64,000 bases of DNA from Paenibacillus uliginis N3/975 (GTDB taxonomy: Bacteria; Bacillota; Bacilli; Paenibacillales; Paenibacillaceae): assembly GCF_900177425.1 (NCBI RefSeq), contig NZ_LT840184.1:4877705-4941704 (forward strand). Direction: 5' to 3'. The translations under genes and the position numbers were made by a program. The notes below the pieces were generated by a model. The model was given only the letters and a program-made list of their open reading frames with translations, did no database searches and was not told the DNA's origin. Of this stretch, positions 26,781 through 35,285 are shown in pieces (the first letter of the stretch is position 1; each line of letters opens with the position of its first letter).

Positions 26781-28751
26781 TCAAGACAAGTACAGCTGAT
26801 GACCGTACATTTCAGTTAGCTTCTCAACTGCCCGCTCCAGAATTGTCTCATCAAATCCTTCCAAGGCTTCAATCGCTTTGATCTTCTCAGACGGCGAACT
26901 TTCTTTGCTCAGGTGCAGGCTCCAGTTTACAATGTTCTGGACGGTTTCTTCCGGCTCTAACTGCTGGAAATAAATATGAGCCTTGTACAAATAACTCTCC
27001 GCATGTTCCGGCATAATGTTCAGCACCTCGTCAAAAGCTTCCAATGCAGCCTCCTCGTCGTTATCCTTGTAATGGATTTGACCCAAGCGATAATACGCAC
27101 CCGGATGTCCAGGCTGAAGCTCTAGAAAGTTCATAATATCTATTCTGGCTCTTGTATAATCCATCATCGATAGATAAATACCGCTACGAAGGCTGTAAAG
27201 CCCCGCATAACTTGGGTCCAGCTCAATCCCTTGGGTACAGTCAGATAGTCCTCTGTCCAATTGTTCCGTCTCCAAAAAGCAGACCGCACGAAATTCATAT
27301 AATCTCGGATTGCCGGGATTCATATGAATAACTTTCGTATAAGCATCAATCGCCAGCTCCCACAATCCCATCTCTTTATAGATATGGCCGCTTGCGGTTA
27401 AATAGGTCGGATGTTCTGCGAAATCGGGGTCCAGTGAAACGGCTTTCTGGAGCTCAAGCAATGCTTCTTCATTCTTACCCTGCAGATACATAACATAACT
27501 TTGTTTATTATGAATTTCTGGTAGGTCGCTGAGCTTCAACGCTTCATTCAGCGCCTGCTCCGCTGAAGGCAGATTACCCATTTCGATACAGATATCAGCA
27601 CGCTGCGTATAGTTTGCAGGGTCATCATTTTCCATCTCGAGCAATTTGTCGTTCAGTTGAATTGCCTTGTCATGCTGCCCCATACGATAGAAGCAATCGG
27701 CCATCCAGTAACACACCAGCGGAGATTCCGGATGTAAGCGATACAGCTTCGTTATCACTTCTGCCGCTTTCTCCTCCGATTCTTCTTCTCTGTACAGTCT
27801 GGCGAGCTCGAAATAGGCGCGGAAGTCGTTCGGATCTTGATGAAGCGCCAGCTCCAAATCTTCTTTAGCCTGATGGTTTTTGCCCCAGGCTGCATAGATT
27901 TCCGCCCGTTTCAAATAAAGCTCCACCGCACCGGCGTATTTCTGCAGCCCTTCCGACGCTGCAGCGACCCCTTTCTCATATTGACCAAGCTGCAGGTACA
28001 AATCGGCAAGCAGCCTCCGAAAGGAAAAGCTCTCCTTCGTCTGGCGCTGAAATGTCATGAAAGCACCATAGCTGTAATTCGTACTTGCATCAAACAGCCC
28101 GTAGCCTTGATCCGCCTCGGCTTCATAGCGGTCAGCCAGCTCAATTCCTTGCCGCAATACAGTTAAAGCTTCCTCTACCGAATCAATCAAATCCAGACAT
28201 CTGGCCAACATGAAGTAATACATCGGGATAACCCGATCCGGAAGACTGATGCTTTCCTTGAAGCAGGAAACAGCTTCCGCCGGGTTGCCGCTCTCGAAAT
28301 ACGTCATACCTAACTCATAATAGGTGGAAATGACCGTACTCCGATCCTCCCGCTTAATCGATTCCTTTAAATCTCGAATCGCTTCGTCGTATTTCCCTAA
28401 ATCCTTATACGCTATGCCTCTCGTATACCAAGTTAAATAATTGTCGCCATCTAAAAGGATAGCTTCATTCAGATCGGTGATCGCTTCCTCTTCCCGGTTC
28501 ATCTCACGCAAAATATGCGCCCGCCGCTCGTAGGCTCTTCCCGCACCTTTCCATTCAATTACCTGTCCCAGGTATTCCACTGCTTCATCAGAATGCCCGG
28601 TATAATGCAGCAGTTCGGCGTATATGATCTGGTCATTTAAAGATTGAATAGCCTTTTGACCTTTCCTGATGTATTTGAGCGCCTTCTCCGTATCTTGACG
28701 CCTACGATAATAGTTACCAATTCTGAGCCAGATCCTGTCAATAAAAATCAT
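26781..28751 (-). CDS. Large tetratricopeptide-repeat protein
   Basis: About 656 residues composed almost wholly of TPR motifs of 34 residues, more than a dozen by eye (for example AITDLNEAILLDGDNYLTWY and SDCTQGIELDPSYAGLYSLR). There is no signal peptide or membrane segment, so it is probably a cytoplasmic scaffold or adaptor. The ATG at 28749-28751 was preferred, with AGGGTGA just upstream; an in-frame GTG three codons earlier is an alternative. The gene stands alone on the minus strand upstream of the met operon. The partner proteins cannot be guessed. Confidence 0.85.
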   Translation of the reverse strand: MIFIDRIWLRIGNYYRRRQDTEKALKYIRKGQKAIQSLNDQIIYAELLHYTGHSDEAVEYLGQVIEWKGAGRAYERRAHILREMNREEEAITDLNEAILLDGDNYLTWYTRGIAYKDLGKYDEAIRDLKESIKREDRSTVISTYYELGMTYFESGNPAEAVSCFKESISLPDRVIPMYYFMLARCLDLIDSVEEALTVLRQGIELADRYEAEADQGYGLFDASTNYSYGAFMTFQRQTKESFSFRRLLADLYLQLGQYEKGVAAASEGLQKYAGAVELYLKRAEIYAAWGKNHQAKEDLELALHQDPNDFRAYFELARLYREEESEEKAAEVITKLYRLHPESPLVCYWMADCFYRMGQHDKAIQLNDKLLEMENDDPANYTQRADICIEMGNLPSAEQALNEALKLSDLPEIHNKQSYVMYLQGKNEEALLELQKAVSLDPDFAEHPTYLTASGHIYKEMGLWELAIDAYTKVIHMNPGNPRLYEFRAVCFLETEQLDRGLSDCTQGIELDPSYAGLYSLRSGIYLSMMDYTRARIDIMNFLELQPGHPGAYYRLGQIHYKDNDEEAALEAFDEVLNIMPEHAESYLYKAHIYFQQLEPEETVQNIVNWSLHLSKESSPSEKIKAIEALEGFDETILERAVEKLTEMYGHQLYLS

Positions 28752-28885
28752 ATCTCTCACCCTTTAGCTTTATATGTATAGGGAACTGCGCTAACAATAT
28801 ATTACTTTATTCATTACCCGAGCAGAGTAGTAAAAAATACGTGAATTTGATCATGACGTATCTATATATTTTGACTATATGAGGG

Positions 28886-28917
28886 GGAATTGTCCAGAGA
28901 TTAATCCAGACAATTCC
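28886..28917. repeat. Inverted repeat in the divergent promoter region
   Basis: GGAATTGTC and GACAATTCC, perfect 9-bp arms 14 nt apart, lie between the divergent TPR and TetR genes. It may be an operator or an upstream hairpin. The 284-bp gap holds only this and the repeat at 28998-29034. Confidence 0.4.
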
Positions 28918-28997
28918 ATCAGACTCAATTGCTTGAAGTCTCTATATGGCGAAATGGGTCTGGCTAATATTGACAAAAGTAAAGATTTGGATTTTAA

Positions 28998-29034
28998 TTA
29001 TGAATATAAAATAAATTTATTCACAAATTCATAA
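28998..29034. promoter_or_regulatory. Candidate TetR operator cluster
   Basis: TTATGAAT (28998-29005) mirrors ATTCATAA (29027-29034), and inside it TGAATA (29001-29006) mirrors TATTCA (29018-29023). The nested palindromes end about 20 bp before the tetR start, where an autorepressor would bind. Confidence 0.4.
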
Positions 29035-29056
29035 TAGATGGAGTGTGAGACGAGGT

Positions 29057-29674
29057 ATGCCCCGGTTCAACGAACAAGAAAAAGTAAAGATCCGGCTGGA
29101 TCTGCAGCAAAAAGGAAAGCATTTATTTACCGTATTCGGATTAAAAAAAACGAGCATTGCCGATCTGACAAAAGCAGCCGGCATTGCTCAAGGAACGTTC
29201 TATTTGTTTTATTCCTCCAAGGAGGAACTGTACTTTGAATTGCTGGAGCAGGAAGAAGAGACGATTCGCGGACAGATGGCCGAAACTTATTTTAACGGTG
29301 GTCCCCTCAGCCGTGAACGTTTCAAGCAATTTCTGCGAGAGTCACTTGCCGTGCTGGAAAGTAACCCCTTTTTAAGGCAGCTGTACGATGAAGAGTTCGC
29401 GGAGTCTTTATTCCGGAAGCTCCCGGCTGACAAACTGGAAAACAACTTCACCAAGGATGCAGACGACCTGCTGCCAGTGATCAAGAAAGGACAGCAACAG
29501 GGATGGATTAAACCGCAAAATCCCGAGGTGATCGTCAGTATGATTCGCTCGTTTATTCTACTGTCTCTGCAAAAGCATCTTATCGGGGATAAACACTACC
29601 GCGATACCATGAATCTGTTCATTGATTTGATTACGGACGGCCTAATTATAGAAACGAAGGAGATAGAGCCATGA
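29057..29674 (+). CDS. TetR-family regulator of the adjacent ABC exporter
   Basis: About 205 residues. The N-terminal helix-turn-helix reads FGLKKTSIADLTKAAGIAQG then TFYLFYSSKEELYFELL, a standard TetR pattern; the C-terminal ligand domain is divergent. The ATG at 29057 was chosen because the protein family usually begins MPxF..EEK; a GTG four codons earlier is possible. Its stop overlaps the ATPase start by 4 bp, so it is co-transcribed with the exporter and very likely controls it in response to an exported compound. Confidence 0.85.
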   Translation: MPRFNEQEKVKIRLDLQQKGKHLFTVFGLKKTSIADLTKAAGIAQGTFYLFYSSKEELYFELLEQEEETIRGQMAETYFNGGPLSRERFKQFLRESLAVLESNPFLRQLYDEEFAESLFRKLPADKLENNFTKDADDLLPVIKKGQQQGWIKPQNPEVIVSMIRSFILLSLQKHLIGDKHYRDTMNLFIDLITDGLIIETKEIEP

Positions 29675-30525
29675 TTGATGTGAAGGAGCTTCGCTTCCGC
29701 TATCCCGGTCATAAGCACTACACGCTGAAGGGCTTGAATTTTCATATCCCTCAAGGAGAAATATTCGGTTTTCTCGGGCCGTCAGGAGCCGGAAAAAGCA
29801 CGACCCAGAAAATACTGATCGGCATGCTGAAGCAGTACGAAGGCAGTGTCTGCATTTTGGGCAAGCAGCTGAGGAACCATGGACGGGAGTACTACAACTC
29901 GATCGGCGTTGCCTTTGAATTCCCCAACTTCTACAGCCAGTTTACGGCACTGGAGAATCTGAACCTGTTTCGCTCCTTATATAACGTTCCCACAGATGAA
30001 CCCGAGCATCTACTAGCTCAGTTATCGCTGGAGGAATATGGGCGGACGAAAGTGTCCGATTTTTCAAAAGGCATGAAAATGCGCCTGAACTTATGCCGGG
30101 CGCTGATGCATCGGCCGGATATATTGTTCCTCGACGAACCCACCTCGGGGCTCGACCCTGTGAACGCAAGCACCGTAAAAGAAATCATTTTACAGCAAAA
30201 AGCTCTTGGAAAAACCATCATTCTAACAACGCATAACATGCACGCCGCCGAGGAAATCTGCGACAGAGTCGCTTTTATCGTAGACGGTGAGATCAAGCTG
30301 ATCGACGCGCCGCGGGAGCTTAAAGTGAGAGAAGGAAATAAAGCAGTATCCGTGGAGTACAGGGAAGGATCATTGCTCAAGCGTGCCGATTATCAGCTGG
30401 ACGGTATCGCGGATAACGAAGCATTTCATTTACTTCTGCGGAGCGGCTCCATCGAGACGATCCACACGCAGGAAGCAACGCTTGATCAACTGTTTATCCA
30501 AGTAACAGGGAGAACTCTAACATGA
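29671..30525 (+). CDS. ABC exporter ATP-binding protein
   Basis: 284-residue ATPase of the ABC-2/drug exporter type. Walker A is GPSGAGKST (near 37-45), the signature motif is the variant FSKGMKMRL, and Walker B is ILFLDEPTSGLDP, followed by H-loop TTHNMHAAEE. The C-terminal 70 residues are a typical exporter extension. It overlaps its neighbours on both sides by 4 bp, forming a coupled operon with two permeases and the TetR gene. Confidence 0.9.
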   Translation: MIDVKELRFRYPGHKHYTLKGLNFHIPQGEIFGFLGPSGAGKSTTQKILIGMLKQYEGSVCILGKQLRNHGREYYNSIGVAFEFPNFYSQFTALENLNLFRSLYNVPTDEPEHLLAQLSLEEYGRTKVSDFSKGMKMRLNLCRALMHRPDILFLDEPTSGLDPVNASTVKEIILQQKALGKTIILTTHNMHAAEEICDRVAFIVDGEIKLIDAPRELKVREGNKAVSVEYREGSLLKRADYQLDGIADNEAFHLLLRSGSIETIHTQEATLDQLFIQVTGRTLT

Positions 30526-31289
30526 AGCATCAGACTACTTCCCCTCTTACCACTCTTCAGCTTCGCCAATATGGTGCTCGCCAGTTCGTCTGTTCATGGA
30601 GGCAGGATATCAAACTTCAACTGCGCCATCATTTTTATACCGCTTATCTGCTGATCAGCCTCGCCTATCTCATTCTATTAAACATGATCCCCGAGAATCA
30701 GCAGGCAATGTGGAGTATACTCCTGACGTTTTCAGATCCAAGCATGCTCGGTTACTTTTTTATTGGCGGTCTTATCCTGCTCGAAAAAGGACAGCATATC
30801 CACGACAATCTGTTTGTTACGCCCTATCCGCTTGGAGCATACATTTGGTCAAAAACGCTTTCACTAACTTGTCTGTCACTGATGAGCAGCCTTGCCATCC
30901 ATATTGGTACGTTTGGTCTTCACCGAAACATGATTATACTGATCATCGCTGTTATGCTAACGTCCGTTTTTTTTACTTTGGTTGGACTTGGAGTTGCAGT
31001 ACGCTGTCATACCATGAACGGATTTTTCTTCTCGTCGATCCTTGTCTCCACCATTCTGGTGTTACCCGTTCTGGACACGCTGCATATTTTTTCAAGCAAG
31101 GTTTTCTTGTTTTTCCCGGCTGGTGCCTCGCTCCTGCTGCTCCAATCGGTTTTTGAACCGGTCCAGACAATTGATATCGTATTTGCGGTCATCATAATGC
31201 TCAGTTGGATCGGCATCGCTTTCATATGGGCTCATCGGTCATTGCAATTGTTATTATGGGGCTTTAAAAAAGGAGGGCTCACGGTATGA
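30522..31289 (+). CDS. ABC exporter permease 1
   Basis: 255-residue membrane protein with about six hydrophobic helices after a 30-residue polar N-terminus. It resembles the fluoroquinolone-export-type ABC-2 permeases by layout (short paired permeases after a TetR-regulated ATPase), though no diagnostic motif is visible. It overlaps the ATPase and the second permease by 4 bp each. Confidence 0.75.
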   Translation: MKHQTTSPLTTLQLRQYGARQFVCSWRQDIKLQLRHHFYTAYLLISLAYLILLNMIPENQQAMWSILLTFSDPSMLGYFFIGGLILLEKGQHIHDNLFVTPYPLGAYIWSKTLSLTCLSLMSSLAIHIGTFGLHRNMIILIIAVMLTSVFFTLVGLGVAVRCHTMNGFFFSSILVSTILVLPVLDTLHIFSSKVFLFFPAGASLLLLQSVFEPVQTIDIVFAVIIMLSWIGIAFIWAHRSLQLLLWGFKKGGLTV

Positions 31290-32017
31290 ACCGGGCCGTA
31301 CAAATGCTGCGACGTGATATAAAACAGGTCGGACGCGATCCGATGCTTGTGTTCATCACTGTCGCTCCTTTATTACTGGTGCTGGCGCTTAAATATGGGG
31401 TGCCCATCATCACTTCTCTTTTGCTCTCAGCCGATTTCCAATTATCGGCGCATTATGGCATCTTATACGGAGCCTCCATTCTTCTCATTCCGCTTGTCGT
31501 CGGTGTGATGGCCGGACTAATGATGCTTGACGAAAGAGATGAGCAGTTGATTGCTTATTATGCTATTACTCCCATCACGCAGCAAGGATATTTTCTCCAC
31601 CGATTAACGCTGCCGACGCTGCTGTCCGGTATTTATATTGTTCTGGCTTTTCTAATGGTTGATTACTCGTCTTGGAACCCAATTCAATATGGATTTGCTC
31701 TACCTATGCTATTGATAGAGGGCCCAATCATGGCACTGCTGCTCGTTTCCTTTGCGTCCAACAAAGTGGAGGGGCTTGCGTTATCCAAAATAGGAGGGCT
31801 GCTGGTTTTTGTACCCGTACTATCTTACTTCTTGCCTGAGCCCTGGCGCTGGGGCTCGGCCGTAGTACCGACCTTTTGGGTCGCCCAACTGTTTACGCAG
31901 CCTAGCAGCATGCCATGGAATGAACCAAAGCTGATTATTGCAGGATTCACAGGTTTAGTTGTGCACCTTGTCTGGTTGAGAATATTGTTCAGACGATATT
32001 TGCGCCGGATCGCCTGA
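31286..32017 (+). CDS. ABC exporter permease 2
   Basis: 243-residue membrane protein with about six helices and the segment MAGLMMLDERDEQLIAYYAI, common in ABC-2 type permeases (fluoroquinolone-type). It completes a two-permease exporter with the preceding gene. It converges with the minus-strand ATPase gene, leaving only 11 bp and no room for a separate terminator. Confidence 0.75.
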   Translation: MNRAVQMLRRDIKQVGRDPMLVFITVAPLLLVLALKYGVPIITSLLLSADFQLSAHYGILYGASILLIPLVVGVMAGLMMLDERDEQLIAYYAITPITQQGYFLHRLTLPTLLSGIYIVLAFLMVDYSSWNPIQYGFALPMLLIEGPIMALLLVSFASNKVEGLALSKIGGLLVFVPVLSYFLPEPWRWGSAVVPTFWVAQLFTQPSSMPWNEPKLIIAGFTGLVVHLVWLRILFRRYLRRIA

Positions 32018-32028
32018 AACCGCAGGCT

Positions 32029-33060
32029 TCAGTACACCTTATGAATAACATCCTCAAAATCCGGATCTTTCATATCAATGTCGTCCAGTTCCCCCCAACT
32101 GCCGAGCTCCTTCATCACTTCTAGCGTATTGATCTCTCGGCGGTTGGCTTCCACTGTAACTGTGCTTCCCGTAACGTTTACGATGCGGATCGAGGTTTGT
32201 GCCCGCTCAGCAGTTACCGTCCCGGATGGACTCGAACTCCATTGGGCCTGACTTTCCATCCCGTACTGATCCGGCACTTGAAACGCGCCGCGGTAAGTAA
32301 CGGTGATCAGAGTTGGCAGCCCGATCGTATCCCGGAGCGATTGAATCGTCCCGTCATATGTCAGCTCTCCGTTGTTAATAACCATGACACGACTGCACAG
32401 CTGTTCGATATCATCCATGTCATGTGTTGTGAGCAGAACGGTCTTGCCAAAATCTTTGTTCAGCAGTGTCAGAAACTCGCGGATACTCCGTTTGGCGTTC
32501 ACATCCAGGCCGATCGTCGGCTCATCCAGGAACAAGAGATCCGGGTCATGCAGCATGGCTGCGGCGAGGTCCGCGCGCATGCGCTGCCCAAGCGACAGCT
32601 TGCGCACGGGCGTTTCCCAGAACGTGTGCAGCTCCAGAAGCTCGGAAAACTGATGGAGTCTTCGCTTCTTATCCGTTTCGCTCACTTCGTACATTTTTGC
32701 CAGAATATCGTAGGAATCTTTAACCGGCAGGTCCCACCATAGCTGGCTCCGCTGTCCGAACACGACCCCAAGGTTTTTCACAACGTGGCGGCGTTCCTTG
32801 TGCGGATTCATTCCGCTTATTAACACTTCGCCCGATGTCGGGTGCAGAATACCTGATAACATTTTGATCGTTGTGGATTTCCCGGCCCCGTTAGGCCCGA
32901 TATATCCAAGGAATTCCCCTTGCTCCACTTGAAAGCTGATGCCGCGCACGGCCTCCTTCGTCTTGTACTCCCTTGTGAAGAGGGTCCTTAGACCGGAGAA
33001 GCGTCCCTCCTTGACAACAGGTGTTTTAAACTCCTTGCGTATGTCCTGAACTTCAATCAT
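32029..33060 (-). CDS. ABC-2 transporter ATP-binding protein
   Basis: ATPase of about 343 residues of the ViO/NatA-like ABC-2 group. Walker A GPNGAGKST, the GVVFGQRSQLWWDLPV segment typical of the subgroup that partners DUF990-type permeases, the signature LSLGQRMRADLA and Walker B LLFLDEPTIGLD are visible. The ATG at 33058-33060 is preceded by a perfect AAAGGAGGAG; the 27 codons upstream are not coding. Last gene of a three-gene exporter operon with two permeases. Confidence 0.9.
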   Translation of the reverse strand: MIEVQDIRKEFKTPVVKEGRFSGLRTLFTREYKTKEAVRGISFQVEQGEFLGYIGPNGAGKSTTIKMLSGILHPTSGEVLISGMNPHKERRHVVKNLGVVFGQRSQLWWDLPVKDSYDILAKMYEVSETDKKRRLHQFSELLELHTFWETPVRKLSLGQRMRADLAAAMLHDPDLLFLDEPTIGLDVNAKRSIREFLTLLNKDFGKTVLLTTHDMDDIEQLCSRVMVINNGELTYDGTIQSLRDTIGLPTLITVTYRGAFQVPDQYGMESQAQWSSSPSGTVTAERAQTSIRIVNVTGSTVTVEANRREINTLEVMKELGSWGELDDIDMKDPDFEDVIHKVY

Positions 33061-33074
33061 CGTTCGCTCCTCCT

Positions 33075-33875
33075 TTAGCTTCCCGCACTTTGGTATTTGG
33101 TAATGCCGAATTTCCAAAATCTTAAACTTAAGGCCAGACAAATCCCCGCGGCTGCAGCCGTGGCGATAAACACCCAGGGTCCGAGCTCACCGCGTAATAT
33201 GTAAAGGGATGGAACATAGTTAACGAACCCGACCGGGACTATGACGAGCAGAATGGTTGACATCCATTTCGGGTACAGACTCAGTGGATAGCGGACGGCC
33301 GTGCCTGCGGCATCCTCCGTAATGGTCTGCAGTTCGCTGATCCGAGTCGTCCAAAAGCCGCATGTTGCGGTCGCAAGCCCGATCGAGAACAGGATCACCG
33401 CACCCGTGCAAATAATAAACAAGGTTTGCGGGACCGCGGTCCAGCCCGTCTGTCCGCGGCCAATCATGCCGCCAAGGGACCACGCCAGCAAAAAACCACC
33501 TTGAAGAACTTCACCGAGCATAATGCGGAAATTTTGCGGCATCAGTGCTAGTAACACCGGCATCGGCCGAGTCAGGAGTTGGTCGAGCTCGCCGGTAACG
33601 AGATATTTTTCGAGATGATGCACTTCATCTGCAAAGGTCCGGTACAGCGTCTTGGACAGAGTCATCACCGCAAACAAATAGCCAACTTCATACATGGACC
33701 AGCCTTGAATAGCACCGAATTTATGCAGCACGATGGCTACCATCAGAAATTCGGAAATTTGAATGAGTGCGGCCAGAAATGAGGCGAGAATAAAGTTGAA
33801 CTTGTACTGCATACGACTCTTAATACTCGTACGGATCAGCATACCGTATAAGGAAACCATTGATTTTATCGTCAT
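33075..33875 (-). CDS. ABC-2 permease (DUF990/PF06182 type), subunit 2
   Basis: About 266 residues with six predicted membrane helices. The HHLEKYLVTGELDQLLTRPMPV loop (residues about 70-90) is the landmark of this permease family. The start at 33873-33875 overlaps the end of the preceding permease gene by 4 bp. Pairs with the next permease and the ATPase to form an exporter; the substrate is unknown. Confidence 0.85.
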   Translation of the reverse strand: MTIKSMVSLYGMLIRTSIKSRMQYKFNFILASFLAALIQISEFLMVAIVLHKFGAIQGWSMYEVGYLFAVMTLSKTLYRTFADEVHHLEKYLVTGELDQLLTRPMPVLLALMPQNFRIMLGEVLQGGFLLAWSLGGMIGRGQTGWTAVPQTLFIICTGAVILFSIGLATATCGFWTTRISELQTITEDAAGTAVRYPLSLYPKWMSTILLVIVPVGFVNYVPSLYILRGELGPWVFIATAAAAGICLALSLRFWKFGITKYQSAGS

Positions 33876-34648
33876 CCCCCCTGCACCTCCACCTTTCGAC
33901 GTAAAAACCCGGTTATCAGCAAGCAGGCAAGCGTCAGCAGCAGACACCAAAACAACGTTCCCCATAAGGCGGAAACGCTACCTAAACCGAGATAGAATCG
34001 TGTTGGGACATACAGCAGGTAAGGATACGGCGACAGCCAGGCGATACGTTCCAGCCAATCCGGCAGCCATTCAATCGGAATGAAAAAGCCCGCGAGCAGG
34101 TTGATCATGGCATGATTACCCCAATATAGCCATGAAGATTCCGTTGTCCACAAAGCGGACGCGCCGATCAGATAATTAATGCAAATGGACAGATAGGCGG
34201 CTCCAGCCAAAGCAATGGCTGCGTAAAAAAGGGAAATGGCTTGTTCCGGGAGAGAAAGTGAAAAAGCGAAGTAATACACCACATAGATCGGAATGGACTT
34301 GTACACGAACTGATAGGCAATCTGCCCCCACTCTCTGGCCATCAAATGACTGAACAAGTGTACAGGACGCATCAGGTCTAGTGAGATGTGACCAGTCCTG
34401 ACGGATTGAGGGATGCCGAGACCATTCGTGACGAAACTGGAGATCCACAGCGCAGATTGGGTGAAAGCGATGTAACTCACCATTCCCTGCGTTCCATACT
34501 CTCCAAGCGTATAGTCTGCTCCGAGACCGATCCAGATACAGGCGTACATGAAACCAAACATAGCGCTCGCAATGTTGTGGATCATGTGCGCGCCCCGGTA
34601 TTGCAAATTCCGGGCATAGGCTTTGGAAGCCAGCGTGAAATAAAGCAT
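33872..34648 (-). CDS. ABC-2 permease (DUF990/PF06182-like), subunit 1
   Basis: About 258 residues, six hydrophobic helices and the loop VRTGHISLDLMRPVHLF, equivalent to the family landmark in its partner. The ATG at 34646-34648 follows a GGAGGTG site; about 39 codons of open frame upstream are not supported. First gene of the exporter operon. Confidence 0.85.
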   Translation of the reverse strand: MLYFTLASKAYARNLQYRGAHMIHNIASAMFGFMYACIWIGLGADYTLGEYGTQGMVSYIAFTQSALWISSFVTNGLGIPQSVRTGHISLDLMRPVHLFSHLMAREWGQIAYQFVYKSIPIYVVYYFAFSLSLPEQAISLFYAAIALAGAAYLSICINYLIGASALWTTESSWLYWGNHAMINLLAGFFIPIEWLPDWLERIAWLSPYPYLLYVPTRFYLGLGSVSALWGTLFWCLLLTLACLLITGFLRRKVEVQGG

Positions 34649-34794
34649 GTGACACCTCCGATAAGTTGTTTGGACGGCGGACCCGCCCACTTCAGACAAG
34701 GCGAAAATGAGAGAAGGACAATAGCATACCAAATCATTCCACAAGAGGCAACTTATTTTTTGCAACCGATATCATTTATAAAAACGTACGTAAC

Positions 34795-34836
34795 AAAAAA
34801 CGCCGGTGACAGGAACCAAACCTGTCCATCCGGCGT
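34795..34836 (-). terminator. Terminator of the thioredoxin-like gene
   Basis: ACGCCGG/CCGGCGT outer stem and ACAGG/CCTGT inner stem, followed on the minus strand by six T. It lies 17 nt after the thioredoxin-like stop codon. Confidence 0.8.
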
Positions 34837-34852
34837 TATATTATTACCCCTA

Positions 34853-35182
34853 CTATTTAAGCAATTCCTCGTACTGTGACAACACATGATCCAGCTCGTC
34901 AAAGCGGACAAAGCGAGCGATACGGTCTACTTCCTTCCCCTCGTAAAACAGCAGTACCATCGGTGCGGAAAGTGCCAAATACGCTGAGGCCACATCAGGA
35001 GCGTCCTCCATATATACGTAGACGCCAGTCATGTCAGGCCGAGACTCCAGCATAAGGGAAACCTTAGCCTCCACAGATTCGCACACACCGCATTGACCGG
35101 TTTTAATGATGAGTAGGACGAGCGGTTCGTTCTCGATCACCTGATTAATTTCATTTAACGACTTCATTTGCCGCAAATTCAT
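34853..35182 (-). CDS. Thioredoxin-like protein
   Basis: 109-residue protein of the thioredoxin fold with the active-site motif CGVC in IIKTGQCGVCESVEAKV (Cys near 31 and 34) and the cis-Pro in LSAPMVLLFYEGKEV. No signal peptide, so it is cytoplasmic. It probably reduces or carries disulfides in specific partners. The start is uncertain: the ATG at 35180-35182 is only 2 nt from GGAGGTGG, while an in-frame TTG two codons on is better placed. It stands 103 bp after the heterodimeric exporter genes. Confidence 0.85.
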   Translation of the reverse strand: MNLRQMKSLNEINQVIENEPLVLLIIKTGQCGVCESVEAKVSLMLESRPDMTGVYVYMEDAPDVASAYLALSAPMVLLFYEGKEVDRIARFVRFDELDHVLSQYEELLK

Positions 35183-35205
35183 CCACCTCCGTTCCAGATA
35201 AACTT

Positions 35206-35253
35206 AAAGCACCGTTGAAACGGCCTTTTAGCGCCTTTATCAACGGTGGCTTT
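35206..35253 (-). terminator. Hairpin between the ABC exporter and thioredoxin-like genes
   Basis: AAAGC-ACCGTTGA pairs with TCAACGGT-GGCTTT with a single bulge. On the minus strand the tract that follows is weakly U-rich, so termination may be partial. Confidence 0.5.
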
Positions 35254-35285
35254 GTAATTTAAATATAAAACTCTCAAGCTAACTT

